This document shows positions 41,824 to 50,523 of a stretch of 64,000 bases of DNA, piece after piece. The notes below the pieces were generated by a model. It saw only the letters and a program-made list of their open reading frames with translations, searched no databases and was not told where the DNA came from. Position 1 is the stretch's first letter, and each line of letters begins with the position of its first letter. This DNA comes from Halalkalibacter akibai JCM 9157 (GTDB taxonomy: Bacteria; Bacillota; Bacilli; Bacillales; Bacillaceae_D): contig NZ_BAUV01000012.1 in the NCBI RefSeq assembly GCF_000513135.1, positions 35,640 to 99,639 of the forward strand, written 5' to 3'. A program made the position numbers and the translations under genes.

Positions 41824-43541
41824 ATGTCGAGGCATAAAGAAAAGATAATCTGGATCATATGGGGTTTCGTTTTTTTAGCTGTGTTTGCTTATTTAGCTCA
41901 AGCACAAACCTTTAAGATGCTTACAACTGTCGATTCAATCGCTTTCCTTGCACTCGCCATGTTAACAGCCATCCTGCCAATCCAATATCGAAATCATACA
42001 CTAACGTTCTTTCAATGGATTACGCTCGCGATTTTTATCAAATATGGTTTTAATCTCGAAGTCCTGATCAGTCAAATGGCAGTTCTAGCGGCACTAATAG
42101 CATCTGGTTTAACTAAACAAACCCTTTACCGAATACCGATTAACTCTTTAATTTTCTTAATAACTTCTATTGTCTCAGCTTCTATGTTTTATTTAGTCGG
42201 GGGGCAAACGGGAGATCTTTTCTCGATGCTATATCACGGACACGCCATGCTAGTCTATGCCATGTGTATTCTTGTTTTAAATCACGTCCTTATCTTCGCG
42301 ACAAGAAGATATCTATTTAGTATAAAAGGGCAAAACTTTTTTAAAGCATTAACGAGAGAAATGATCTCAGCTACGATTTTATTGCCAATTGTCATTCTGT
42401 TAATCATTCTACACAAAGAAATTGGCTCCTTTGCTGTTTTATTTACAGGCATTGCTTTATCGGAATATCAATTGTCTTTAAGCTATACAACAGAGTAGAG
42501 AAAGTAAACCATCTGCTGAAAGAAGTAACTAAGTTCGGCTATGAATTAAACTCCAGTTCAACGGTTGAAGAATTGATGGATAAAGTCCGTAACCACTTAA
42601 AACAATTTGTCGATTGGGATCAACTTTATTTTTACAATGTTAAAAATAAAAGCTTAACATTGGCTTACATGGATCAAAGAGGAAACGAAGCGATTCCGCT
42701 TATTTTAAAATATGGGGACGGGATCAGCTTACAAACGGCACTCGATGAAACGATCACATTGGAAAATGAACGTTCTTATTGGTCTCTCCGTGGGAAAAGT
42801 CTCCCAGATGATTTAGAAACGATTCTCGCGCTGCCAATAAAAGATCAAGAAGCAGTCAAAGGTGTTCTAACGATTGCATCAACGAAACAAAAAGCATACA
42901 GAACAGATCAAATTATGATCATAGAAATCATTGCAAACATGTTAGCCATAGCGTTAACTAATGTTCAATATCTAGAAAAAACCAAAAGAGAAAGTCACTT
43001 TTGTCCTCTTACCAATCTATATAACTTCCGTTTCTTTGAACAAGCCCTTAAAGACAATTTAGAAGAAACGAAGCAAACTTCTTTAATCTTACTAGATTTA
43101 GATCACTTTAAAAAAATTAATGACACTTACGGACATCAAAGCGGAAACGATGTGTTAATCGAAATTGCTAGTAGATTAACGCAAACCTGTCCGAACGAAG
43201 TAGTAGCAAGATACGGGGGCGAGGAATTTGTGATTCTTCTCCCAAATCAAACGGAGGAAGAAGCCTACCAGACAGGTTTAAAAGTCCAAAAAGCTTTAAA
43301 ACAAGATCCTATTATCATTCAAAATGACTTAACCGATCATAAGCCAGCAGAAATCAATGTCACTGCAAGTATTGGAATAGCTAGCACAGAACAGGTTAAT
43401 GAAGAAGATGAAACGACATTAGATGCTGTCACTCTCATCCGCCGAGCTGACCGTGCGATGTATAATGGCGCAAAACAACAAGGCCGTGATAAAGTAGCTA
43501 GCTTCAGTGGACTGAAAAAAGGACTAGCAGTTCAATCATAA
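41824..43541 (+). CDS. membrane GAF-GGDEF diguanylate cyclase, one apparent -1 frameshift
   Basis: With one T restored near 42478 this is a 572-residue protein that makes c-di-GMP from GTP. About six membrane segments fill residues 1-215, a GAF-like domain spans about 255-385 (ILALPIKDQEAVKGVLTIAS), and a GGDEF domain begins at LTNLYNFRFFEQALK. The active-site loop is RYGGEEF (43209-43229), with DLDHFKKINDTYGHQSGNDV for metal and nucleotide. The RxxD inhibition site aligns with CPNE, so product inhibition should be lost. No EAL or HD-GYP domain is present. It starts 17 bp after folC and lies just upstream of a c-di-GMP-II riboswitch. Confidence 0.88.
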
Positions 43542-43550
43542 TAAAAGTAA

Positions 43551-43590
43551 AAACGACAACATAGGTCTTTCGACACTGTTGTCGTTTTTA
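43551..43590 (+). terminator. terminator of the diguanylate cyclase gene
   Basis: AAACGACAAC and GTTGTCGTTT close a 19-nt loop that includes CATAG/CACTG bases, then T. It separates the cyclase transcript from the pilus operon. Confidence 0.85.
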
Positions 43591-43683
43591 AGTATACGGT
43601 GTCGAATAGAGTCGTATCGTCAGTGTAATATATTAGAAATGGAAGATTGTTGTTGAATAAAGACAAAAACTAGGAAAATAGTA

Positions 43684-43712
43684 TTGACATACCAGTTCTA
43701 TGGGATTAATAT
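43684..43712 (+). promoter_or_regulatory. sigma-A promoter of the riboswitch-pilus operon
   Basis: A perfect TTGACA (43684-43689), 17-bp spacer, TAATAT (43707-43712). Transcription would start near 43719, about 25 nt before the aptamer. Confidence 0.8.
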
Positions 43713-43743
43713 AAAAGTAACAAAAGAACACTATATAGAACAA

Positions 43744-43824
43744 CTTGAAGGAAAGTGAAGAACTACGACTTGTATATGGGCACCTGAGTCGTAAGGAGCT
43801 ATTGGTGCAACCGGCCGCTTTAAG
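43744..43824 (+). ncRNA. cyclic di-GMP-II riboswitch aptamer
   Basis: Conserved core elements occur in order and spacing: GGAAA (43750-43754), 23 nt, GGGCAC (43778-43783), 21 nt, GTGCAACCGGCCG (43805-43817). P1 pairs CTTGAAG (43744-43750) with CTTTAAG (43818-43824). The pseudoknot pairs ACGACT (43765-43770) with AGTCGT (43787-43792). Relative to the clostridial c-di-GMP-II aptamer as I remember it, that helix differs in sequence but keeps its pairing, evidence of a real fold. The ligand is bis-(3'-5')-cyclic di-GMP. It lies 150 bp before the pilin start. Confidence 0.95.
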
Positions 43825-43862
43825 TCTACTAACAGGTAGATTTCGTAAAGGGCTTTTTGTTT
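43814..43862 (+). terminator. riboswitch-controlled terminator (expression platform)
   Basis: GCC-CTTTA (43814-43822, one bulged G) pairs with TAAAGGGC (43846-43853), with inner stem AGTCTAC/GTAGATT, then TTTTTGTTT. The 5' arm reuses the 3' strand of aptamer P1, so a c-di-GMP-stabilised P1 and this terminator exclude each other. An ON switch is predicted. Confidence 0.85.
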
Positions 43863-43973
43863 GCTCTCGTTTCGTACATATGGATTTTTTTGGTTATTTA
43901 ATGGTTCTAAAGGCTTGGTGATAAAGTCTGGCCTTTGACATAAAACTAATTAAAAAAGAGGAGTGCTAGTAGA

Positions 43974-44393
43974 ATGAGAAAACTTATTCAAAAAAGATTG
44001 AAAAATCAAAAAGGTTTAACACTTATCGAGTTATTGGTTGTTATTGTTATTTTGGGGATTATTGCTGCGGTAACGATTCCGATGATAATGGGGAATACAG
44101 AAAGAGCGAATGCAGCAACGAATGAAACAAATATGAAAATTATAAATGATGCACTGAGCAGATATGAAACATTAAACGAAGGGAAGTTACCAAGTGGGGC
44201 TGATAAAACACTTGTTAAGATATTGGAAGAATCAGGTGTTGATGAAGGTGGTCCTTATCTAGATGAAATCCCTGGTGTTGAAGGCTGCGAATCTGACTTT
44301 GCTTTTGATACTAGTGAAGGCGGAAATGCCAATAGAGTTATTATCCCTAATGGTTGTCCAGGGGGAGAGCCATTACCTGTAGTGGAAGGTTAA
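43974..44393 (+). CDS. pilA: type IV pilin, major subunit candidate
   Basis: A 139-residue class III signal-peptide protein. A basic leader (MRKLIQKRLKNQKG) is cut after Gly14, leaving TLIELLVVIVILGIIAAVTI with Glu at +5. The body is short, with two cysteines (GCESDF and NGCPGG) that could form the D-region disulfide. AAAAGAGGAG precedes the ATG. It is the first gene after the riboswitch and is followed by a stable hairpin that may favour its mRNA, as expected for a major subunit. The gene symbol is by function; ComGC-like pilins are distinct in context. Confidence 0.92.
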   Translation: MRKLIQKRLKNQKGLTLIELLVVIVILGIIAAVTIPMIMGNTERANAATNETNMKIINDALSRYETLNEGKLPSGADKTLVKILEESGVDEGGPYLDEIPGVEGCESDFAFDTSEGGNANRVIIPNGCPGGEPLPVVEG

Positions 44394-44405
44394 TTAAAAT
44401 TAGGT

Positions 44406-44438
44406 AAGCTGTCGCTATCATAATGATGGTGACAGCTT
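44406..44438 (+). promoter_or_regulatory. stable hairpin after the pilin gene
   Basis: AAGCTGTCGCTATCAT and ATGATGGTGACAGCTT pair over 16 positions with two G-U pairs. No T-run follows, so it more likely stabilises the upstream pilin mRNA or acts as a processing or attenuation point than as a full terminator. Confidence 0.6.
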
Positions 44439-44466
44439 AATTAATATAGAAAGTAGGGAAATTGGT

Positions 44467-45213
44467 TTGTTATTATCTGCTTATTTTTTTATCATGGCTC
44501 TTGTATTAGGTAGCTTCTTCAACGTAGTAGCAATCCGCCTACTAAAAAAACAATCAGTAGCATTCCCACCATCAAACTGCCCAAATTGCAATCACAAACT
44601 ATCAGCACTAGATCTAGTACCTGTACTAAGCTACCTCTTCTTAAAAGGTAAATGTCGCTACTGCCGCGTGAAAATCTCTCCGTTATACCCGTTCGGTGAA
44701 CTGTTAACAGCTTCATCTCTTTTCGTTGTTTATAAGTTTGTCGGGTTTGAACTTGAATTGATTCCTGCTGTCATCATTACAATTGTCCTAGTATTAGCGG
44801 TTTTAACAGATATTCGTGAACAACTCATCTTAGATATCATTACATTACCAGCTTTAGGAATTTTGTTAATTGCACGTTTATTTATTGGAACAGAACCGTT
44901 TTGGTTTTATTTGCTAGGTGGAATTGTTGGTTTTGTATTGTTACTTCTTATTGCGATTGTCAGTCGTGGTGGTATGGGTGGTGGCGATATAAAGCTATAT
45001 GCAGCGATTGGGGTTGCGTTAGGTCCTTGGTTGACGTTAATGAGTTTGGTGCTTGCTTCTTTCGTCGGAGCTGTTGTTGGTTCAATTTTAATGGTTACGG
45101 GTCTTGTGAAAAGAAAACAACCGATCGCGTTTGGTCCGTTTATTTTAATCGGGACAATTGGCGCCTATCTTTTTGGTTATGAAATCTGGGACTGGTATAT
45201 CGGACTATGGTAG
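44467..45213 (+). CDS. pilD: prepilin peptidase / N-methyltransferase
   Basis: A 248-residue inner-membrane aspartic protease that cleaves the pilin leader and methylates the new N-terminus. LGSFFNVVAIRLL opens the family domain. Two CxxC pairs (CPNCNHKLSA and CRYCRVKIS) bind zinc in the cytoplasmic loop. The catalytic Asp residues are in LTDIREQL and GMGGGDIKLYAAIG, and about seven membrane helices follow. The start is TTG at 44467; a downstream ATG at 44494 would remove the first helix. In B. subtilis the orthologous slot holds comC, so it may also process the competence pseudopilins. Confidence 0.95.
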   Translation: MLLSAYFFIMALVLGSFFNVVAIRLLKKQSVAFPPSNCPNCNHKLSALDLVPVLSYLFLKGKCRYCRVKISPLYPFGELLTASSLFVVYKFVGFELELIPAVIITIVLVLAVLTDIREQLILDIITLPALGILLIARLFIGTEPFWFYLLGGIVGFVLLLLIAIVSRGGMGGGDIKLYAAIGVALGPWLTLMSLVLASFVGAVVGSILMVTGLVKRKQPIAFGPFILIGTIGAYLFGYEIWDWYIGLW

Positions 45214-45225
45214 GGGTGTAGTAGA

Positions 45226-45705
45226 ATGAGAGATGAGAGAGGGTTTACCCTTGTTGAACTGCTAGCTGCAATTGTGATAGCAGGTGTGATTATCGTACCG
45301 CTGTTAACGATTATGACAGGTACTTTTACTCGGACGATGAATCAGGATAAAGAAACGAACATTTCCTATGTGGCACAAGAAGTCGTTGAGAAAGTTTTGA
45401 ATCATCGGACTCCTTTAGAAAGAGGTTCTTATTGCTTCTCAAATATGGTAGATGTTTGTGACGGTTTAGCCATATCAGGTTTAGAAGCTTTGCCTTCGCC
45501 ATACAACGAAATCAATACGACAGAGGATATTGTGGTTTTAGTTGAAGTTAAGGCTTTTGATCCTGATGCTGATATTAGTGATTATAATGAAGTGTTTGTT
45601 ACGGTAACAAATGAAGGATATATCGTGAATGGTCCTTCTGGTGGAGTGATTGAGAAAGAAAATATCGTTGAATTAGTAACGGTGGTGAGAGATGAAAATG
45701 GCTAA
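45226..45705 (+). CDS. minor pilin, PilV-like
   Basis: A 159-residue prepilin with a very short leader MRDERG, cleaved before FTLVELLAAIVIAGVIIVPL (Glu at +5). The rest is a mostly beta globular head with two cysteines (SYCFSNMVDVC). Size and position after pilD and before a second GITLVE protein suit a PilV-type minor pilin that primes pilus assembly. GGGGTGTAG precedes the ATG. Its last codons overlap the next gene by 14 bp. Confidence 0.85.
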   Translation: MRDERGFTLVELLAAIVIAGVIIVPLLTIMTGTFTRTMNQDKETNISYVAQEVVEKVLNHRTPLERGSYCFSNMVDVCDGLAISGLEALPSPYNEINTTEDIVVLVEVKAFDPDADISDYNEVFVTVTNEGYIVNGPSGGVIEKENIVELVTVVRDENG

Positions 45706-46144
45706 TGAAAGAGGAATTACACTAGTCGAGTTATTAGTTGTTATTACGATTATGGGTGTAATTACAGCTGCTGTTACTGGATTAGTTAGTTACTCGCTTA
45801 AGACGGAGAAGGTAGTTTCGGGTCAAAATGATGTTCAGAGAGAAGCTAGATTTATCATGGAACATATGACGGAGAAAATGAGAGACACTGCTTATTGGTT
45901 TGAAGATACAGGTACAGGTAACTGGACATTGGAAAAAGACGGGACCGTTTTTTTGACGTATGTTAATAGTGATAAAAAAATCACGTTAGGTGAACAAACT
46001 GGAAGTGTCCTTAGTGACTCTGTAACTAAATTTGAGGTTAAAGAGAATGAAGCAGATCGGAACGAAGTGGATGTCATCTTAGAAATAACAAAACCGAACG
46101 GGAAAATTAAATTGGAATCTACTATTATTTATTCTAGGTTTTAA
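45692..46144 (+). CDS. minor pilin, PilW-like
   Basis: A 150-residue prepilin with leader MKMANERG and then ITLVELLVVITIMGVITAAV (Glu at +5). A helical stretch (NDVQREARFIMEHMTEKMRDTAYW) and a small beta domain follow. The architecture is that of PilW/ComGF-like pilins. It overlaps the previous gene, so translation is coupled. ATG at 45698 is an alternative start, 2 codons later. No cysteines are seen. Confidence 0.83.
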   Translation: MKMANERGITLVELLVVITIMGVITAAVTGLVSYSLKTEKVVSGQNDVQREARFIMEHMTEKMRDTAYWFEDTGTGNWTLEKDGTVFLTYVNSDKKITLGEQTGSVLSDSVTKFEVKENEADRNEVDVILEITKPNGKIKLESTIIYSRF

Positions 46145-46160
46145 GAAGGGATGACATGAA

Positions 46161-47210
46161 ATGAAAAAATATCTTTCATCTGAATCGGGTGCTGCTTTAA
46201 TATTAGTGCTATTCTCTGTTGTGCTGCTCAGTGCTGTTGGAACAATGATGCTAACAACGACTACTTATAGCCAAAAAACGATTGTTAATAATGAAGAAAT
46301 TCAAGAGGAATTTTACCGAGCTGAAGGAGCTATTGAAATGGCTCTTGGAGAGATGGGTGTGACAAATAGTAGTAAGTTTACGTTCTTAAAGGATCATTAT
46401 CCTTCTTACAATCGGTCGTACACAATTGGGGACGAAGAAGTACTTGTAACGGTTGAACTTTCAAAGGATAGCGAAGCCCCGTCAGCAGCAAATATTGAAA
46501 AAATAGATTCGATTAACGCTAAAATAACGGCAAGATATTTAAACAATTCTAAAGTCAGTCGAACACTAGAAATGGCTGCAACTGAAACAACAATTAAACA
46601 TTTAAGTACGTACATTAGCCCAGGTAAAGCAATCAACTATGTTGATAGTGAAGAAATAGAAAAAGAAGCCGTTCAAAATAAGATTGATAAAGAAAATATT
46701 GTGAATGTAGATTTAGATCTTTATACCAACGCTAAACAAGAAGCTACTAGTAAGTTTAACTTAGTGAACAAAGGAAATCTGAATAATGGTAGTCATTACA
46801 ACAAAGATCTAACCGTTATTGAGTCAGGTGTTTATGGGGAAATAAGTCCTCCAGGCGGTCGAAACGTTTTAATCGCCGAAAATTCAGTTGTCGTAGTAAA
46901 TAAACTTGAACTACTAGGAAACAATACGCTAACGGTTAAAGGATTGTTAATCGTTAATAATCTTTATATAAATGGTGGTCCTGCTTTTGTCATTGACTCT
47001 GGTATTATTGCGAACGAAATTAATTTCGGAGGAAATTACGGGAAATCTAAACAACCTTTTACACTAGACGGAGCTGCTGTGGGGATTGATTGTGCGACAT
47101 TACCTGCATTAGCGTCAAAATGTACAAGTGCGCCTGGTGGAGGAGTTGGAGGAACGACTTCAACAACTCATGGGTCGACGAATTTATCTTTATATACAAA
47201 TCGCAACTAA
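46161..47210 (+). CDS. PilX-like pilus accessory protein with a beta-rich C-terminus
   Basis: A 349-residue protein. The N-terminus SESGAALILVLFSVVLLSAV resembles PilX/GspK pilins: a Gly precedes the hydrophobic helix, but the usual Glu at +5 is missing, as in GspK-type tip subunits. A helical linker with FYRAEGAIEMALGEM follows. The last 130 residues are regular, beta-helix-like strands (VYGEISPPGGRNVLIAENSV, NTLTVKGLLIVNNLYIN). This tail makes it longer than ordinary PilX. It may cap the pilus tip; that role is inference. AAGGGATGA precedes the ATG. Confidence 0.78.
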   Translation: MKKYLSSESGAALILVLFSVVLLSAVGTMMLTTTTYSQKTIVNNEEIQEEFYRAEGAIEMALGEMGVTNSSKFTFLKDHYPSYNRSYTIGDEEVLVTVELSKDSEAPSAANIEKIDSINAKITARYLNNSKVSRTLEMAATETTIKHLSTYISPGKAINYVDSEEIEKEAVQNKIDKENIVNVDLDLYTNAKQEATSKFNLVNKGNLNNGSHYNKDLTVIESGVYGEISPPGGRNVLIAENSVVVVNKLELLGNNTLTVKGLLIVNNLYINGGPAFVIDSGIIANEINFGGNYGKSKQPFTLDGAAVGIDCATLPALASKCTSAPGGGVGGTTSTTHGSTNLSLYTNRN

Positions 47211-47222
47211 TGAGGTGCTAAC

Positions 47223-48350
47223 ATGTTATTCAATAACAAATACTCAGGGATTGACTTTCGTGATAACAAAGTCACCTTTGCAACGGTGAAATTAGATAAG
47301 CAAGCTCCGATACTAGAAGACATCTATGAAACGCCACTGAAAGAAAATGTTGTCAATAATGGTGTTGTCATGGAGAAAGGGCTGTTATCAACAGCCCTTC
47401 GTACGTATTTTCAGAGCGGAAAAGTGAACTCAAAACAAGCACATCTAGCTATTCCTACTCAAAATACATTAATTCGTAAAATTACAACGTTACCTGATTT
47501 AGAGGAAAAAGAATTAGCAAAATTACTTCAGTTTCAAATTGGTGAAACGATTCATTTGCCTTTTGAAGATCCGATCTATGATTTTGTGAAAATAGGTTCG
47601 ATTCTCCCGAAAGGAGAACAATCAGCCAATGAAGATGATGATTTTACGCTTGAAGATTTAACGAATAAGGTTGAAAAAGAAATGCAAGGACCGAAAAGTG
47701 AAATTTTGTTCTTTGCTACTTCAAGACCAATTTCTCAAAGTTTAATGGAGACGTGTGAGAAAGCTGGATTTAAGCCGCAAACAGCTGAGATTAGAGGACT
47801 TTCGTTACAACGTCTTCTCATGTATTTGCACCCAAGCTGGTTAAAGGGAACCGAAATGATTATGGATGTGACTGAGGAAACGGTTGATATTCATATTTTC
47901 AAGAATGACCTAATCGTGTTTTCGAGAACGATGGCGATAGAAAGCAATGATTATATCCAAACGCCAACTCCGGAAGCAGAAGTCTTATCTTTTTCCGATG
48001 ATGCTTTAATCCAAACTGAAGTGGCAGCTACGGTTGAGCCTGTTGCATGGGACATAGATCAATACGTATCTGCTGTTATCAGCGAATTCCAAAAAGCCCA
48101 AAACTTCTTCAGATACTCTCTCGGCGAACGTGACAGTGAGTTTAGCCGAATTATCTTAACAGGTGATTACGCTAGTAAAATAGCAAGCTCTTTATCTTCA
48201 AGACTACAAATGGACATTAGTTCAATTGATTATAGCTCGATCCTTTCTCACGACAACATGACGCAGCAACAGCTGGATTCTTGTAGTGTGGCAATTGGAC
48301 TAGCTCTTCGAACGAACGATAAACCAGATAAAAATAGAAAACTAAAATAA
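47223..48350 (+). CDS. pilM: pilus assembly protein PilM, actin-like ATPase
   Basis: A 375-residue cytoplasmic FtsA/MreB-like protein that binds the N-terminus of PilN. The opening strand YSGIDFRDNKVTFATVKL is the phosphate-1 region, HLAIPTQNTLIRKI and LLQFQIGETIHLPF are PilM-typical, and IILTGDYASKIA lies near the C-terminus. The nucleotide loop is loosely conserved, as in other Firmicute PilM proteins. TGAGGTGC precedes the ATG. It lies in the order pilM-pilN-pilO, the alignment subcomplex. Confidence 0.93.
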   Translation: MLFNNKYSGIDFRDNKVTFATVKLDKQAPILEDIYETPLKENVVNNGVVMEKGLLSTALRTYFQSGKVNSKQAHLAIPTQNTLIRKITTLPDLEEKELAKLLQFQIGETIHLPFEDPIYDFVKIGSILPKGEQSANEDDDFTLEDLTNKVEKEMQGPKSEILFFATSRPISQSLMETCEKAGFKPQTAEIRGLSLQRLLMYLHPSWLKGTEMIMDVTEETVDIHIFKNDLIVFSRTMAIESNDYIQTPTPEAEVLSFSDDALIQTEVAATVEPVAWDIDQYVSAVISEFQKAQNFFRYSLGERDSEFSRIILTGDYASKIASSLSSRLQMDISSIDYSSILSHDNMTQQQLDSCSVAIGLALRTNDKPDKNRKLK

Positions 48351-48383
48351 TTAAGAGAAGCGTTGCAGATTGGAGCGATAGTC

Positions 48384-48944
48384 GTGAACATTAGTATAGA
48401 CTTATTACCTCAACGAACGAGATCAAGAACAGGAAATCTTCCTATCATCCCAGTGGCCGGGGTACTCTCCATTGTTGCAGGTGCTGTTGTGTTAACTTAT
48501 ACATTTTTAGATACGAGAAGTAATGTTGAAGCTCTTGAAGCACAAGTAGCTACACAGACGGAGCTGTTGACGGCAGTTGAAGCTGATTTCTTAGCGATGA
48601 CGACTGGCATTAATGATTATAATTACGTTGACTACTTTACTTCAATGGACACTTTATTAACAAACGTATATAAAGGAACGATTCCGTTAAAACAACGAAT
48701 CTATTTTCATTTGCCAGAAGAGGCTTCTGTGAATAGCTATTCTTACGTTAATAATGGAGATCTTTCCATCCAGATTACTTCGGTTTCTAAAGGAGATGCG
48801 GCTGTTTATTTACATCATCTTTTGAATGAACAAGAAGTGAGTGGGGCTGAAGTGAATACAATTGCCTTAGAAGGTGATGAGGGTGTAACGTATTTGTCTA
48901 ATTACACATTAAAGCTGAAAACGTTAGTAGGTGAAGATCAATGA
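48384..48944 (+). CDS. pilN: pilus assembly protein PilN
   Basis: A bitopic membrane protein of about 186 residues. The short cytoplasmic start NISIDLLPQRTRSR is the PilM-binding motif (family I-N-L-L-P). A membrane segment (IIPVAGVLSIVAGAVVLTYT) follows, then a coiled coil and a ferredoxin-like outer domain. I chose GTG at 48384 with GGAG upstream, because the family begins here; TTG at 48363 is in frame. Its stop overlaps the pilO start (ATGA). Confidence 0.9.
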   Translation: MNISIDLLPQRTRSRTGNLPIIPVAGVLSIVAGAVVLTYTFLDTRSNVEALEAQVATQTELLTAVEADFLAMTTGINDYNYVDYFTSMDTLLTNVYKGTIPLKQRIYFHLPEEASVNSYSYVNNGDLSIQITSVSKGDAAVYLHHLLNEQEVSGAEVNTIALEGDEGVTYLSNYTLKLKTLVGEDQ

Positions 48945-50470
48945 ACGAGTGGTTAATACGAAATCAAAAGCCGGTCTTATATATTATTATTCTCTTGTTT
49001 TTAGGATTAGCCTCGTTCTATCTTTATCAAGTGAAGCCGCTGCAAGCACATGAAGCAGGGCAAGAGCGAGAGTTGCAACGAGTTAAGAACAGCATTTCTG
49101 ATTACGAAGTGCAAATGGCCAAAATGGAGCAACAGTTTTTGACGGAGGAAGAAGCTCGTGATCTACTAGCGAAAGTTCCAATACGTCCTAACGTTGAACA
49201 AATGGTCGCTAATTTAGAACGTACAGAACTTGAAACGGAAATTGTCATTCAAAACATCGGGATTAGTATTTCTCCAAACGAAGGAGAAGGGGAAAAGTGG
49301 AAACATATTTTGCCTGAAGAAGTTTATACAATCCTAGAAGAGAAAGTAACCGAAATTGATGACATTCAAGTTTCCTATGTGGAAATGACTCTTTCTGTTG
49401 AAGGAGAAGAAGAGAACGTTCATTCATTTGTTGATAAAATTGAAAACCTTGAGCGGATTACACACATTCAAAGTTATTCCTATACAACGGATGAGGAAAC
49501 AGAAGAGGTCTCAGCTAACATTACGATTAGATCGTTTTACACGGAAGACTTTACACCATTTATCGAGGAAACAGAAGAATTTGAGCTAGATTACGAGTTT
49601 AACTCGACGAAGATTAAGTCTTACTTAGATGCTGCAGCTAAAAAAGAAGCTGAAGAAAGCACGGAAGGAACGGCTACGGAGGGGACAAGCGGAGGGACGA
49701 ATACCATTTTTATCCCTGTTTATCCTGAACCTGTAGGTGAACCGATTCCTGCCCCAACACCAACACCTGAGCCTACACCTAGTCCACAGCCGAAGCAGCC
49801 TGTTACAGGGTTAAGTGAGATTGAACTTTACTATCAGCCTTCTTCGTTTGATCTAAAAGTGAAAGCAGATGATACAGTTTTCTACGTTGTTCAAACGGGT
49901 GGTTACAATACAGAAGTTTTCTTTATGAATCAATTAGAGCGATTAATGAACGCTGGAATTTATCCTCGTACGGTTGTAAGAGACTATGATCCAAAGTTAA
50001 CGACATTAGTCATCCATACTGGGTTTGCTCATAATCGTGACTCGGCAGACAAGCTTGGGAAACAATTAGAAAGCATGAATAGTAACTTCCGTTCATGGGT
50101 AGACGAAATCCCATTCAGACTACCTGCTACTGAACAAGAAAACGTACTCCCAGCTGCGCATGAAGCTGTAACGTTAATCAGTGTGTTAGCAAGTAATGGG
50201 TTAACAAATCCAAGCTATAAACCAACAGATGTTCAAGTACAAACAATTGAACAAAAAGTAAAATCATATGAGACTTTAGCGAACGAAGCAATCCAACAAA
50301 CAACGGATGAAGCTCGCAAGGTTCAATTACAAGATACGATTACATTCCTGAAACTTGCTGAGAAATCAGTCAAGGAATTTAATGAAACAGGTAAGAAAGA
50401 AGTGCTTTGGAGTACGCAAGGTGCGTTGCTTGACTTCGTTCACACATTAAATGGATACGAGCGTTACTAG
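48941..50470 (+). CDS. pilO: PilO fused to a SpoIIB-like SPOR and helical module
   Basis: A 509-residue protein, more than twice the usual PilO length. Residues 1-205 are PilO: a membrane segment (PVLYIIILLFLGLASFYLY), a coiled coil, and a ferredoxin-like domain. A proline-rich linker (about 266-285, PTPTPEPTPSPQP) leads to a SPOR-like repeat (FYVVQTGGYNTEVFFMNQ, then TLVIHTGFAHNRDSADKL) and a terminal helical region ending LWSTQGALLDFV. SPOR domains bind denuded glycan strands in peptidoglycan. The C-terminal part resembles SpoIIB, encoded 4 kb downstream (LWKSQQALLDAL). It could anchor the pilus machine in a thick Gram-positive wall. Confidence 0.88.
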   Translation: MNEWLIRNQKPVLYIIILLFLGLASFYLYQVKPLQAHEAGQERELQRVKNSISDYEVQMAKMEQQFLTEEEARDLLAKVPIRPNVEQMVANLERTELETEIVIQNIGISISPNEGEGEKWKHILPEEVYTILEEKVTEIDDIQVSYVEMTLSVEGEEENVHSFVDKIENLERITHIQSYSYTTDEETEEVSANITIRSFYTEDFTPFIEETEEFELDYEFNSTKIKSYLDAAAKKEAEESTEGTATEGTSGGTNTIFIPVYPEPVGEPIPAPTPTPEPTPSPQPKQPVTGLSEIELYYQPSSFDLKVKADDTVFYVVQTGGYNTEVFFMNQLERLMNAGIYPRTVVRDYDPKLTTLVIHTGFAHNRDSADKLGKQLESMNSNFRSWVDEIPFRLPATEQENVLPAAHEAVTLISVLASNGLTNPSYKPTDVQVQTIEQKVKSYETLANEAIQQTTDEARKVQLQDTITFLKLAEKSVKEFNETGKKEVLWSTQGALLDFVHTLNGYERY

Positions 50471-50523
50471 AGAATAACTCCGACCGTCACTTACTAGTCC
50501 TTAGAGAAAAGGAGCTTATACTT

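Noticed and set aside
43909..43936. second hairpin AAAGGC/GCCTTT between the riboswitch and pilin gene
   Set aside because: The stem is only six pairs with a 16-nt loop and no T-run; too weak to call a regulatory element.
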